Below, one piece after another: positions 1 to 8,734 of a stretch of 58,811 nucleotides of DNA. Where the stretch lies: assembly GCA_002716045.1 (NCBI GenBank), contig PAZC01000039.1, positions 29,777 through 88,587 on the forward strand, written 5' to 3'. Within the stretch, counting starts at the first letter, position 1, and each line of letters begins with the position of its first letter. The notes under the pieces are model-generated. The model was not told the DNA's origin and made no database searches. It was given only the letters and a program-made list of their open reading frames with translations. Source of the stretch: Opitutia bacterium (GTDB lineage: Bacteria; Verrucomicrobiota; Verrucomicrobiia; Opitutales; Seribacteraceae). Position numbers and translations under genes: made by a program.

Positions 1-158
1 GGGCCAAGTTCATCAAGCATGGCTTGAGATGAGGCTTTGGTTCGGGTGACAACGCCACAAATTTCAAACCCATCTAGCTTATTATAAGCTCTTGCATGCG
101 AAATGCCCATGTGACCAGCCCCAACGACTAATACACGAATGGGAGAATTTTCAGTCAT
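1..158 (-). CDS. Gfo/Idh/MocA-family oxidoreductase, N-terminal fragment
   Basis: Reading the minus strand from an ATG at 158 gives 52 residues with no stop before the window edge, so only the N terminus is present. The fragment starts with a short polar tail, then a beta strand (IRVLVVGAG) running into GAGHMG, a GxGxxG dinucleotide-binding turn, followed by an alpha helix and a second strand ending CGVVTRT. This is the opening of a Rossmann fold as found in Gfo/Idh/MocA NAD(P)-dependent sugar and inositol dehydrogenases. The substrate cannot be read from this piece. The gene is on the same strand as the thioredoxin-like gene at 236-1351, 77 bases downstream of that gene's stop, so co-transcription is possible. 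Other Rossmann dehydrogenases remain possible. Confidence 0.72.
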   Translation of the reverse strand, partial: MTENSPIRVLVVGAGHMGISHARAYNKLDGFEICGVVTRTKASSQAMLDELG

Positions 159-235
159 TGTCTATGGCGTTCTTGTTAAAAAGGTAAATCGAGTAGCGTA
201 AGAACGAAACAAACAAAAGCTTTTTTTAGAATTTA

Positions 236-1351
236 TCATGGACTGAAATTTCTGCCGATCACTTTTAGAATAGAGCGCTTCAAACCCAGAGAGTCCAGAT
301 CACCAGCCCGGCGATATGGTATATCCCCTCCCGGTTTAACTAGCATAATGAATGGATGTGCACTTGGTTTTGCCCCCAATTTATCAAAAAGTTCTCCAAC
401 CCCCCGTGTGCGAAAATAGTTGCGACAAGATGCGTGTCGCTCGCGGAGAAAAGAAAGGATCTTTTCTTCATTAAAATCATTCTGCGCCGCAATAGTGATT
501 ATTTCCAAGCCTCGCTTTCGAAAGCGCCGGTGAATTTCCACAAGTTGATCAAACTCCTTCATGTTATTTTCTCCATCAGGTGACCAAACAACAAAGAGCC
601 GCAACAACTTGGATTTGTTTTCGAGAAGAAAAAGAAAAGTGTCATCGTCCAGAGCCTTGAGGGATACCTTTTCTCGATCAAGGCGAGCAAGATCTTTTGC
701 TGCCAATGCACGCCGATCGGACCACTTTATGGAACAACCAAATACCTTGGTGGTGGGTGTTCGAATCTTCTTTCCCTTCAAAACACTTTCGATGGCGACT
801 CGAAGATCTTTGAGGTTTGCCTTGGCTGGATCCACTGCATTGTCAATGCGGCCCGAATAAAAAAGGCTACGATCTTCACCAAATACAAAAACATGGGGAG
901 TGACTCTGGGACGATACAAAAGTGCGGCTTTTTGGTCCGCTCCATCGTAAAGGTATGGGAATTCAAACCCTCTTATTTGGGCCCGAACCTTCATACCCTC
1001 GAAACTGTCGTCTACCGCGGAATAACCCAACTCGTCCATTCTGAAGGCCAAAGGATCGTTCGAGGAAATGGCGACCAAGGCAACGTTTCGAGAATCGTAA
1101 TCTCCAGAGATCGCCATTAGCCGATCTTCATAAGCCTGTGAAGTTGGACAATGGTTACAGGTAAATACCACGACCAAAACCTTTGCGTTCGCGAAATCCT
1201 TGAGCGAATAAATTTTACCATCAGTTGCCGGTAGCAGAAAATCGGGTGCGGGATCACCGATCTCCAGAGCATCCAAGGAAAGACTTGAAAATAATATGCC
1301 ATAAACACACAAGGCCCAACCAAAAACATTTTGCGGAAAGAACACTCTCAT
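236..1351 (-). CDS. Secreted protein with two thioredoxin-fold domains
   Basis: This 371-residue protein has an N-terminal hydrophobic signal segment (about residues 8-27), so it probably acts in the periplasm or outside the cell. Residues 30-195 are an AhpC/TSA-like redoxin domain with a CxxC active site (C65 and C68, in FTCNHCPT) and the expected cis-proline loop near 150-152 (VTPHVF). Similar redoxin domains are common in Planctomycetes and Verrucomicrobia. Residues 240-371 look like a second thioredoxin fold, but the place of WCxxC is taken by WSPDG (S257 to G260). That domain therefore lacks redox cysteines and may be structural or bind a partner. The start is an ATG at 1351. I infer a thiol-redox role; the partner is unknown. 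Confidence 0.75.
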   Translation of the reverse strand: MRVFFPQNVFGWALCVYGILFSSLSLDALEIGDPAPDFLLPATDGKIYSLKDFANAKVLVVVFTCNHCPTSQAYEDRLMAISGDYDSRNVALVAISSNDPLAFRMDELGYSAVDDSFEGMKVRAQIRGFEFPYLYDGADQKAALLYRPRVTPHVFVFGEDRSLFYSGRIDNAVDPAKANLKDLRVAIESVLKGKKIRTPTTKVFGCSIKWSDRRALAAKDLARLDREKVSLKALDDDTFLFLLENKSKLLRLFVVWSPDGENNMKEFDQLVEIHRRFRKRGLEIITIAAQNDFNEEKILSFLRERHASCRNYFRTRGVGELFDKLGAKPSAHPFIMLVKPGGDIPYRRAGDLDSLGLKRSILKVIGRNFSP

Positions 1352-1615
1352 GGTTCTATGCTTTAATGAATGATCCTAGGCGTGATCGCCTCGCGATTAA
1401 TAGAAGGATCACCCGATGAACCTCACTTGGGCAAGGAAATATCCCACCATTGCCTATCAATGCGGAAAGATATGTTTGAGGTGAAAAGTGTTCTTTCAAT
1501 TGAGGCAACATGCTATTGTATTTATGCATTAAGGTCAAAGTTGGCAAGGTTCGGAAAGAACTTTCCATTCTTTGTTTTTGGGGGCAATGTTTGGTCACTA
1601 TCGATGTGCGGGAAG

Positions 1616-4519
1616 ATGAAAAAAAAAGCTAACATCCAAGGGTGGTTTTACATATGGGCTTCATTTTGGCCTGTATTCACTGCCCTTTCAGCATTGCTGA
1701 CAGGATATCGCATCGTGATGTCTGCGGATATTTCGAGTATGCTCGAAACCACCGATATACCGGCCCTTCTTTTTTTTCAAACCCATCTCGAGAAGTTTGC
1801 TTTTGGTGCTACGATTGCTAGCGGAACATGCCTAATCTCTTGTGGTTGTCTGTATAGAAAACTAGGCACCACATGGTCTGGGTTGAGCTTATGGATAGCA
1901 ATGGCAACTTGTGGTGTATTGGCTGGAGTTGAAGCCATATGGGTGCTGACGGATCGTGTAAGCTTCGAGATGACAAAAATGACATCTTTTCTAGACTGGA
2001 CGAGGACAGCTGCTTTTCCCATGGCAGGTGTGCTTTTCCTAACTATGACTGGCGGACGCAATTGGGATGGAGAGGAAAGAATAAACAAGGATAAGCCATG
2101 GAGATATCAATTGATTTTTGTTTTTGGAGCCCTGTCGGCATTTCTGTATGCACTATTGGATCATATTGCCTTTTGGTTCCCGTCATTAAACGGCGGCTAC
2201 CATTACGGAAGGTTTTTTTTGGAAGGTGAGACGACCCAAGCTAACGCGGTGCTCTATTCGACCTCTATGTTGTTTGCTTCTTTGGTGGGCATATGTGCCG
2301 TATTATGCAGGGTGGGGTTCCGTGGGTTTTGCGTCCATGAGTCGGGTCGACTAGGTCTTTGGTGCCCCGCTCAGGGCAGACAGGCAATAGTGGTTACTCT
2401 TTTGTGGTCTTTTTCTCTCAGTGTACCTTGGTTGTTGAAGCTGTGGCCCGAAATACAAGGAGAAGGGGCTTGGATTTTACCCTTCGCCACAACTAGTTTT
2501 ATTTTCTCTGTTTTGGTTGGCCCAATAAGCATGGCCAGCAAACTGCTTGCTAATGATGAACTGATTAAACGACAAACCCCTGGACCAGAAGACGGTACTT
2601 CGGAAAGGACTTTTTTAACAGCGACGCTGTTCCTTGTTTACCCAATTGTTAGATGGATTCCGGCAAAAACACCGGATCGCCGTCGAAGGATGCTGCTTTT
2701 TCTCGGAATAGCCATCACGACATTGCTAACCTGGTTGTCACATGTCGCATACGATAGGTTTTCTTTCGAGGATTGGAGGGGAATGCTAAAGAAGGGCCAA
2801 CTACCATTTTTACAGGTTTTATGTTCAGCTCTTTTGGCTTTTGGTTTGTACCTCGGGTGGAAAAGGTTCGTGAATTGGCGGGGTTACGCACGCTCCCCCC
2901 AAAATTTACCAAAGAGTGTTTGGAAAGAATGCATTTGCGGGCGCTGTTTGACCCTCGCTGTATTTTTCTGCCTGCCATTGGGTGGGGTCTGGTCCTTTTG
3001 GGGTTGGGCTGGCATTAACGAAAATGTTTTTGCCAGAACGGCGGAATTCAACGATCGGCACCGCTTTGAACTACTTGCTCTTCACTGGGTTCTGGATGGA
3101 GATGGAGATGGTTATGCCAGCCTGTTGCATGGCGCAGATCCCGATGGCAGTGATCCATCAATATTGGCGGGAGGCATGGCGGCCGTTGGCCCTACTTTTG
3201 CCCAAGAAGATGTTTTTATAGTTGAAAACCCGCATGCCAGTGAAAAATTTCCAAACATCGTCTTGCTGTTTCTGGAAGGGGTAACCCCTGATGCCCTGAC
3301 GGTCTACGGAGAAAGAAAGTTGGAAAAAGGCAGATTGGCCACGCCGCATCTGGATCAAATTGCCACAGAAGGGGCTTTTCTAAGCAATGCCCGAGTACCA
3401 TACCCAAGTACGTGGGACACATGGTATGGGGTTTTGTCGGGACGCCTTCTTCGGGTCATGGAGATGAGCGCTAGGTGGAAATTTGAAGATAGGTATAGTC
3501 GTTTGAATAATATCCAAAAAACACTGGAGGCCTGCGATATCCAAAGATGGTGCTATCCGGACGTGGCTGGCTTTTGCAAACTGTTCTTGACCGATGAAAA
3601 TCGGAGAATGAATTGGCAGCCACAACTTGATGCATCCCTTAGCTTCAGGGAAAGAGCTGAAGAAATCTCGCGAGGCGACAAACGAATGCGGCGAATAATT
3701 GATTTTGTAGATGACCTAAAAGAGGGCGAGAGCTTCTTCATTTGCGAACACATGGCGGACACGCATTTCCCGTGGAAGCGAACCTCTGATAAAAGAGCTA
3801 GGCAACTTGGCTTTGCCGAAGGACTGGGTTTTGCCGAGGAGGGCGGAAAAACCGATCAGCAAAAAAGATACTATCAAACTATTACACGCATGGATGGGCA
3901 AATAGGTGTTTTGACAAAGCGGTTAAAGGAACGAGGTTTTTATGATAAAACCTGTATCATAATAGTTGGGGATCATGGTTGCCAATGGCATGAACATGAG
4001 CGTGGATATTATGTCAGCCACCTATACGAACAGAGCATAAGGATTCCTTTAATTTTCAAGTTACCTAAGAATATGGGCCTTTCCGGGGTGAAAATCGAAG
4101 CGCCTGCCTCACCACAAGACATACTTCCCACGCTTTGCGAAATAGGCGGCCTTGCGCATGAGCCCAACGAGGTTCTGGGGCCACTTTATGGCAACAGTCT
4201 CTTGCCCCTGCTTGATGGACGTGAACCGAAACTAGGGAGTGAAAATCGATGGAATCGTGATATGTTGCTAATCACCCATTATGACAAGACAGGGGTATTG
4301 CATCGCGCTCGCTGGAAATTGATCTTTGATCGACCTGTGGGCACCTACCGCTTGTTTGATCTGCATAATGATCCAGATGAAATGAAAAATTTGGCTGATT
4401 CTGAAAAAAATGGCATGATGAAAACCCTTGCTCGTCTACTTCAAGTGCTTGGTTGGCGTCATCGTCATTTTCTTGGAGGCATTCGTTGGGCTGATGAAGA
4501 AGCCGTAGATAAGCCATGA
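1616..4519 (+). CDS. Polytopic membrane protein with a sulfatase/LtaS-like catalytic domain
   Basis: The reading frame is open from 1370, but the first 80 residues look non-coding. I prefer the ATG at 1616 (M-K-K-K, then the first hydrophobic segment), giving 967 residues. About twelve hydrophobic segments fill the N-terminal half. Next comes a calcium-loop-like stretch (LDGDGDGY at about residue 494, followed by DPDGSDP) and a C-terminal alkaline-phosphatase-superfamily domain. Within it a strand carries an early acidic metal ligand (LLFLEG), and a DHG metal motif lies at residues 786-788. Where sulfatases have Cys/Ser in CxPxR, this protein has Thr599 in PSTWDTW, with no Pro or Arg. It therefore cannot form formylglycine and resembles lipoteichoic-acid or phosphoethanolamine transferases. 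The stop overlaps the next gene by four bases (ATGA). Function is inferred; the substrate is unknown. Confidence 0.72.
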   Translation: MKKKANIQGWFYIWASFWPVFTALSALLTGYRIVMSADISSMLETTDIPALLFFQTHLEKFAFGATIASGTCLISCGCLYRKLGTTWSGLSLWIAMATCGVLAGVEAIWVLTDRVSFEMTKMTSFLDWTRTAAFPMAGVLFLTMTGGRNWDGEERINKDKPWRYQLIFVFGALSAFLYALLDHIAFWFPSLNGGYHYGRFFLEGETTQANAVLYSTSMLFASLVGICAVLCRVGFRGFCVHESGRLGLWCPAQGRQAIVVTLLWSFSLSVPWLLKLWPEIQGEGAWILPFATTSFIFSVLVGPISMASKLLANDELIKRQTPGPEDGTSERTFLTATLFLVYPIVRWIPAKTPDRRRRMLLFLGIAITTLLTWLSHVAYDRFSFEDWRGMLKKGQLPFLQVLCSALLAFGLYLGWKRFVNWRGYARSPQNLPKSVWKECICGRCLTLAVFFCLPLGGVWSFWGWAGINENVFARTAEFNDRHRFELLALHWVLDGDGDGYASLLHGADPDGSDPSILAGGMAAVGPTFAQEDVFIVENPHASEKFPNIVLLFLEGVTPDALTVYGERKLEKGRLATPHLDQIATEGAFLSNARVPYPSTWDTWYGVLSGRLLRVMEMSARWKFEDRYSRLNNIQKTLEACDIQRWCYPDVAGFCKLFLTDENRRMNWQPQLDASLSFRERAEEISRGDKRMRRIIDFVDDLKEGESFFICEHMADTHFPWKRTSDKRARQLGFAEGLGFAEEGGKTDQQKRYYQTITRMDGQIGVLTKRLKERGFYDKTCIIIVGDHGCQWHEHERGYYVSHLYEQSIRIPLIFKLPKNMGLSGVKIEAPASPQDILPTLCEIGGLAHEPNEVLGPLYGNSLLPLLDGREPKLGSENRWNRDMLLITHYDKTGVLHRARWKLIFDRPVGTYRLFDLHNDPDEMKNLADSEKNGMMKTLARLLQVLGWRHRHFLGGIRWADEEAVDKP

Positions 4520-5238
4520 GCTTGGAGGCGAAAAATTTACTTCAAGTGACCCAAGATCTTTTGGATGATCTGGACAAACTCGAATTCAGTCCCCCGGTGG
4601 CAGTAACCTATAATGTACTTCGGTATGCATGGCGGGGTTATCGCGCCTATTTGGAAAAGTTCGGGAATGGTCCCAAGCGTGTTTTGTTCCTTGGCATGAA
4701 TCCCGGACCCTGGGGAATGGCGCAAACGGGAGTACCTTTTGGAGAGGTTGCTTCGGTTCGGGACTGGATGAAAATCAAAGCCATCATTGACAGACCTGAA
4801 TTTGAGCACCCCAAGCGTCCAATACTGGGTTTTTCATGTGAAAAATCTGAGGTCAGCGGGCGGAGGTTATGGGGATTATTCGCCGAAAAATTTGACTCTG
4901 CCCAAGCTTTTTTCTTGGAACACCTTGTCATCAACTATTGCCCGTTGGTGTTTATGGAGGAAAGTGGACGAAATTTGACACCAGATAAATTATCCGCCAA
5001 AGAAGCAATCCCCCTACATGCCGTTTGTAACATGTACTTGTCCAAGATAACTGAGATTATTCAACCTAAGTGGGTCATTGGTGTCGGTGTCTATGCGGAG
5101 AAGCGGGCGAAACAAGCATTGGGGCCCAACTATAAATTTGGCCGAATCCTTCATCCCTCTCCCGCAAGCCCTGCTGCCAATGCAGGTTGGACCGAGCGAG
5201 CCGAAAGCCAGCTTAACATGCTGGGAATTTGGGAATAA
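4516..5238 (+). CDS. SMUG1-type uracil-DNA glycosylase
   Basis: The 240-residue product matches the single-strand-selective uracil-DNA glycosylase family, which removes uracil and oxidised pyrimidines from DNA as the first step of base-excision repair. Motif 1 is almost canonical at residues 60-76 (GMNPGPWGMAQTGVPFG), containing the water-positioning Asn62. Motif 2 at 213-225 (HPSPASPAANAGW) contains the expected catalytic-loop His213. Length fits bacterial SMUG1 proteins. The ATG overlaps the stop of the upstream membrane enzyme by four bases, which suggests translational coupling although no functional link is obvious. I am confident of the family and less so of the exact base specificity. 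Confidence 0.92.
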   Translation: MSLEAKNLLQVTQDLLDDLDKLEFSPPVAVTYNVLRYAWRGYRAYLEKFGNGPKRVLFLGMNPGPWGMAQTGVPFGEVASVRDWMKIKAIIDRPEFEHPKRPILGFSCEKSEVSGRRLWGLFAEKFDSAQAFFLEHLVINYCPLVFMEESGRNLTPDKLSAKEAIPLHAVCNMYLSKITEIIQPKWVIGVGVYAEKRAKQALGPNYKFGRILHPSPASPAANAGWTERAESQLNMLGIWE

Positions 5239-5321
5239 CTACAAGTTTGTCCCAAAAGCTACCAGAAACAGGCACAATACATTGACGAGAAAGATAATTT
5301 TATCTATTCTTCCACAATCTC

Positions 5322-6512
5322 ATGTATCCCCGAGACGGTTTAGATAATTGGCATTCAGGAAAGGGCCTTTGGGCAGATGTCCCTGATAAAGATTGGGACA
5401 ATTGGGTTTGGCAACTGCAGAACCGATTGACCAACCTGGACCAACTCACCGCATACTTGACCCTTACTCCGGAGGAACACAAGGGATGCCTTTTGGCAAA
5501 TAACAAACTGGCGTTGGCCATAACGCCATTTTTCTTTAACTTGATAGATAGAGACGACCCCGACTGCCCCATCAGAAAACAAATAATTCCACGAGTGGAC
5601 GAAATGACCGTTTCGCCAGACGAGCGATTGGATCCTGTGGGTGAGGATGAAAATTCACCCACACCGGGTATCGTACATCGCTACCCTGACAGGGTGTTAT
5701 TTTTGGTCACTGATCGATGTGCATCCTATTGCCGATATTGTACGCGCAGCCGAATGGTTTCCAATGCTCAGGATTACAATTTCCATCCGGCTTTCGAGCA
5801 AGGATTACAGTACATAGCCGAACACAAGGAGGTCAGGGACGTTCTCCTAAGCGGGGGAGACCCCTTGCTTCTTTCAGACCGCAAACTTGATTATTTATTA
5901 TCCAGATTACGCGACATTCCTCATGTTGAGTTCATTCGCATTGGCAGCAGAATACCGATTTTCTTACCTCAGCGAATAACCGAAGGGCTCCAAAACGTTT
6001 TCCGCAAGCATGGACCAATTTGGATGAGCTTGCATGTTAATCATCCTCGAGAGTGTACCCTGGAGCTACAGTCTGCTTGCGAAAAACTAACTTTTGCCGG
6101 AGTTCCGCTTGGGAACCAATCCGTCCTTCTCGGCGGTGTCAACGACGACACCCACACGATGCGTAGCCTTGTTCATCGATTGCTTATGATGCGAGTGCGT
6201 CCATATTACCTATACCAATGTGATTTGATTACGGGGAGTGCCCATTTGCGAGTTGATCCCCGAAAAGGGCTGGAAATTATTCGAGATTTGCGCGGCCATA
6301 CATCAGGTTACGCCGTTCCACAGTTCGTAATTGATGCACCTGGTGGCGGAGGCAAAGTGCCCATTAATCCGGAATACGTCGAAAGCATAAGCGACAACCA
6401 AATAACACTCCGTAATTTTCAGGGCCGCCTATACCATTACCCCCTGAATCAATCTGCCGCCAGTCTTTGCAAAGAAGACTTCAAGGGTGCGTTTGAGGAA
6501 ATTATTCTTTAA
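5322..6512 (+). CDS. kamA: L-lysine 2,3-aminomutase (radical SAM, PLP)
   Basis: The 396-residue protein is a KamA-family radical SAM enzyme converting L-lysine to beta-lysine. The 4Fe-4S cluster motif CxxxCxxC is at C133, C137 and C140. The SAM-binding GGDP lies at 178-181. The PLP lysine is expected at K345 in the APGGGGKVP loop. The two aspartates that bind the substrate epsilon-amino group in the clostridial enzyme appear conserved as D301 (QCDL) and D338 (VIDAP). EF-P-modifying EpmB enzymes lack this arrangement, which argues for free lysine as substrate. Beta-lysine can be acetylated to an osmolyte by AblB, but no ablB lies in the window. The ATG at 5322 has no clear Shine-Dalgarno sequence. 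The gene is 83 bases after the glycosylase gene and converges on the next gene. Confidence 0.9.
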   Translation: MYPRDGLDNWHSGKGLWADVPDKDWDNWVWQLQNRLTNLDQLTAYLTLTPEEHKGCLLANNKLALAITPFFFNLIDRDDPDCPIRKQIIPRVDEMTVSPDERLDPVGEDENSPTPGIVHRYPDRVLFLVTDRCASYCRYCTRSRMVSNAQDYNFHPAFEQGLQYIAEHKEVRDVLLSGGDPLLLSDRKLDYLLSRLRDIPHVEFIRIGSRIPIFLPQRITEGLQNVFRKHGPIWMSLHVNHPRECTLELQSACEKLTFAGVPLGNQSVLLGGVNDDTHTMRSLVHRLLMMRVRPYYLYQCDLITGSAHLRVDPRKGLEIIRDLRGHTSGYAVPQFVIDAPGGGGKVPINPEYVESISDNQITLRNFQGRLYHYPLNQSAASLCKEDFKGAFEEIIL

Positions 6513-6556
6513 CCCACCCGGACCTGACAACGGCTACCAGTCAAATAAAATCCCGC

Positions 6557-8638
6557 TCAGATTGGCGAAACAATGGGTATTTCGTCAGCAGGGAACAAAA
6601 AGTTTTCTTCTCCGCTACGCTTTGGGTTGGGGAAAATAAAACCAGGATTTGTAAGCTTGGGGTTAATTCCATACAATTTCATCAACTGCCTCATGTCTTC
6701 TACAGTAGGGTTAATGGCTTTAATTGCCAGCGATCGGGCGGCGTCGAGTGCTGCATCCTTGTTCCCAACGCCAACAGCATTTTTAATGGCGGCTTCAGAC
6801 CGAATGGATGCTTCATTTACTTTGTCTTCGGCAAAACCTAACGCCAGAGCCCCACCATCCATAGATCCTTCCGTCAAGCCCTGTTCCGTAGCTTGTTTGA
6901 CCGAAACATCCGAGGAAATCCCCGCTGCATCACCTCCAAGAATAGCACCCTTGGTGGCACCATAAGATACTGACTTTGCGGTTTTGATCGAATCTATGTC
7001 CGCAGTGCGTACATCTGGTTGACTCTGCAGCAACGCTGTAATTTCAAACAAAGCTCCAGTGGAAGCGCCATTGGCGACGGCTCGAGCGATTTCCACTTCG
7101 AAATCCTCTTTATGTCCAGGGAGCTTATCTCTAGTGGATCCATCGTCATGAACTAAATCGGCTGTCATGCTTCCATAAGCAGTTCCCTGTGCCGCAGACG
7201 AAATAACCTCTTGAATATCAACCTCATATGCATTAAGGTGATTATAGGCCGCCATTGCTACACTACCCAAGACAGATCCCATGGAAGTTCCGCGGGCAAG
7301 GGTTAGCAATTCGTCGTTTTCTGTTTCTGTATTACCCTTTTTGTTGGCAGCTTCGATCATTGCGCCTTTGGCTGCACCCTGAGCCGTGGATTGGGCAAGC
7401 GCTGCACGATCAACCCCCTTTAGCATTGAGCCAGCCAACCCCGTTCCCATAGCAGTTCCATAAGCTGCGGCTTCTCCAACCTTTGCTATATCTGTGGCGG
7501 CAAGCCCCAAACTCAGGACTTTTTCAACAGAACCCGATGCAATGCCATAAGACATGTTTTCGGCAACAGTGTTGGTCAAAGTTGTATTGTTGCCCAAAGA
7601 TCCAACCACAAGCACCGCGCTCATGCTAGTTCCGTAACCAATGGCTTTTACGGTTTCGTACAAAAACAAACTATTGTCACCGGTGAGTGAATTAAACTTT
7701 GTTATTGCTGCTTCAGTTGCCTTCTTGCCGATTGTCTTGGAAAGAGCAGAAACATCGGTTTTGGGTATAGCGATTGCTGACTCCAGAATACCGTAGGTAG
7801 AGCCATTGGTAACGTATTCGATGATTCGCGCCTTGTCGGGATGAAACTTTTTATAAGTGCCATCGTAAAGCATCGTGGGGTTATCAATACCCTTAGTTAC
7901 TGGCGTGATACCCTTAAAGAAAGTTGACCCATCAGCCGTGGCGGTTTCCAGAAAATCCAAGGCACCGCTAGTTAATTCACTAGTCAATGTTTCTGAAATC
8001 TCAGTGACTGTCGAGTTGTTTATTGTCGCTGATATAGCGCCTTTGCCAATGGCCATGGCGACTTCCTTCCCCACGGAAGGAACATGCTGATTGTTTGTAA
8101 TGGCCCACTTAAAAGCCCCTGATGTAGCGGGGGTAGACGTTGAATTACCTATTAGCAGCGGGCGGGCCAAGTTTTCTGCCAGTTTTTTTGGATTTGGTGC
8201 GTCTTCGCCATTGTTTGTATCTCTCTGATCCGAAGCCTCGAATGCAACTTTTGTAAATATCTGAAGTGCATTTGTGGCGGCTTCCAGATCCAAACCAAAA
8301 GTGGTAATACCGCTAACTAGTGTGTAGTCGAATGCGTATTGTACAGCCTCGGCGATTTCAGCATCAGTGTGGCCAGCCAAAAGAGCGCCAAAGGCCGCCT
8401 CAAGAGTCGCAGTGTTTGAAAAAGCCGCGGCATTAGGCAAAGCAGCGTCTATCAACGAGGTATCGACATTCGCTCTTCGAGTGCGTGTCTCCGATGACTC
8501 GACGGAGCCAGATGCCAATGAATCGAAATTAACCAGTATAACACTTTCGATGAGAGCAGTGTCTACATTAGCCGCAGACAAAGGTAGGGCACTCCACGCC
8601 ATCAGCAACAAACTAGTGCGACGTATATAATAACTCAT
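6557..8638 (-). CDS. Exported Ala/Gly-rich quasi-repeat protein of unknown function
   Basis: The frame opens at a TTG at 8686. I choose the ATG at 8638 because it directly starts a good signal peptide (two Arg, then a Leu-rich core, cleavage near LSA-A), giving 693 residues. The mature protein is rich in Ala, Gly, Ser and Thr. About ten copies of a short pattern, roughly (A/S)-x-G-(T/A)-x-x-G-(A/S)-hydrophobic, recur every 35-45 residues, for example GYGTSMSA, AYGTAMGT, ARGTSMGS, AQGTAYGS and SYGATKGA. Between them lie predicted helices. Near the N terminus the phrase ANVDT(A/S)LI occurs twice. The periodicity suggests a helical solenoid packed through small residues. No enzymatic motif is visible and I do not recognise the family. 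It converges with kamA, with 44 bases between stops. Confidence 0.7.
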   Translation of the reverse strand: MSYYIRRTSLLLMAWSALPLSAANVDTALIESVILVNFDSLASGSVESSETRTRRANVDTSLIDAALPNAAAFSNTATLEAAFGALLAGHTDAEIAEAVQYAFDYTLVSGITTFGLDLEAATNALQIFTKVAFEASDQRDTNNGEDAPNPKKLAENLARPLLIGNSTSTPATSGAFKWAITNNQHVPSVGKEVAMAIGKGAISATINNSTVTEISETLTSELTSGALDFLETATADGSTFFKGITPVTKGIDNPTMLYDGTYKKFHPDKARIIEYVTNGSTYGILESAIAIPKTDVSALSKTIGKKATEAAITKFNSLTGDNSLFLYETVKAIGYGTSMSAVLVVGSLGNNTTLTNTVAENMSYGIASGSVEKVLSLGLAATDIAKVGEAAAYGTAMGTGLAGSMLKGVDRAALAQSTAQGAAKGAMIEAANKKGNTETENDELLTLARGTSMGSVLGSVAMAAYNHLNAYEVDIQEVISSAAQGTAYGSMTADLVHDDGSTRDKLPGHKEDFEVEIARAVANGASTGALFEITALLQSQPDVRTADIDSIKTAKSVSYGATKGAILGGDAAGISSDVSVKQATEQGLTEGSMDGGALALGFAEDKVNEASIRSEAAIKNAVGVGNKDAALDAARSLAIKAINPTVEDMRQLMKLYGINPKLTNPGFIFPNPKRSGEENFLFPADEIPIVSPI

Positions 8639-8734
8639 CAGGCTGAAAACAATCCTTGGAGGTAAGGTTACGGGCATTTCGACCAATAATCAAATTAGGT
8701 AATCAATATTGCGGTGCCTGGGCAAGGAACTTTT

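Noticed and set aside
1370-1615. N-terminal extension of the membrane phosphatase-superfamily protein
   Set aside because: The 82 extra codons encode a sequence without hydrophobic or domain character, and the M-K-K-K start at 1616 leads straight into the first membrane segment.
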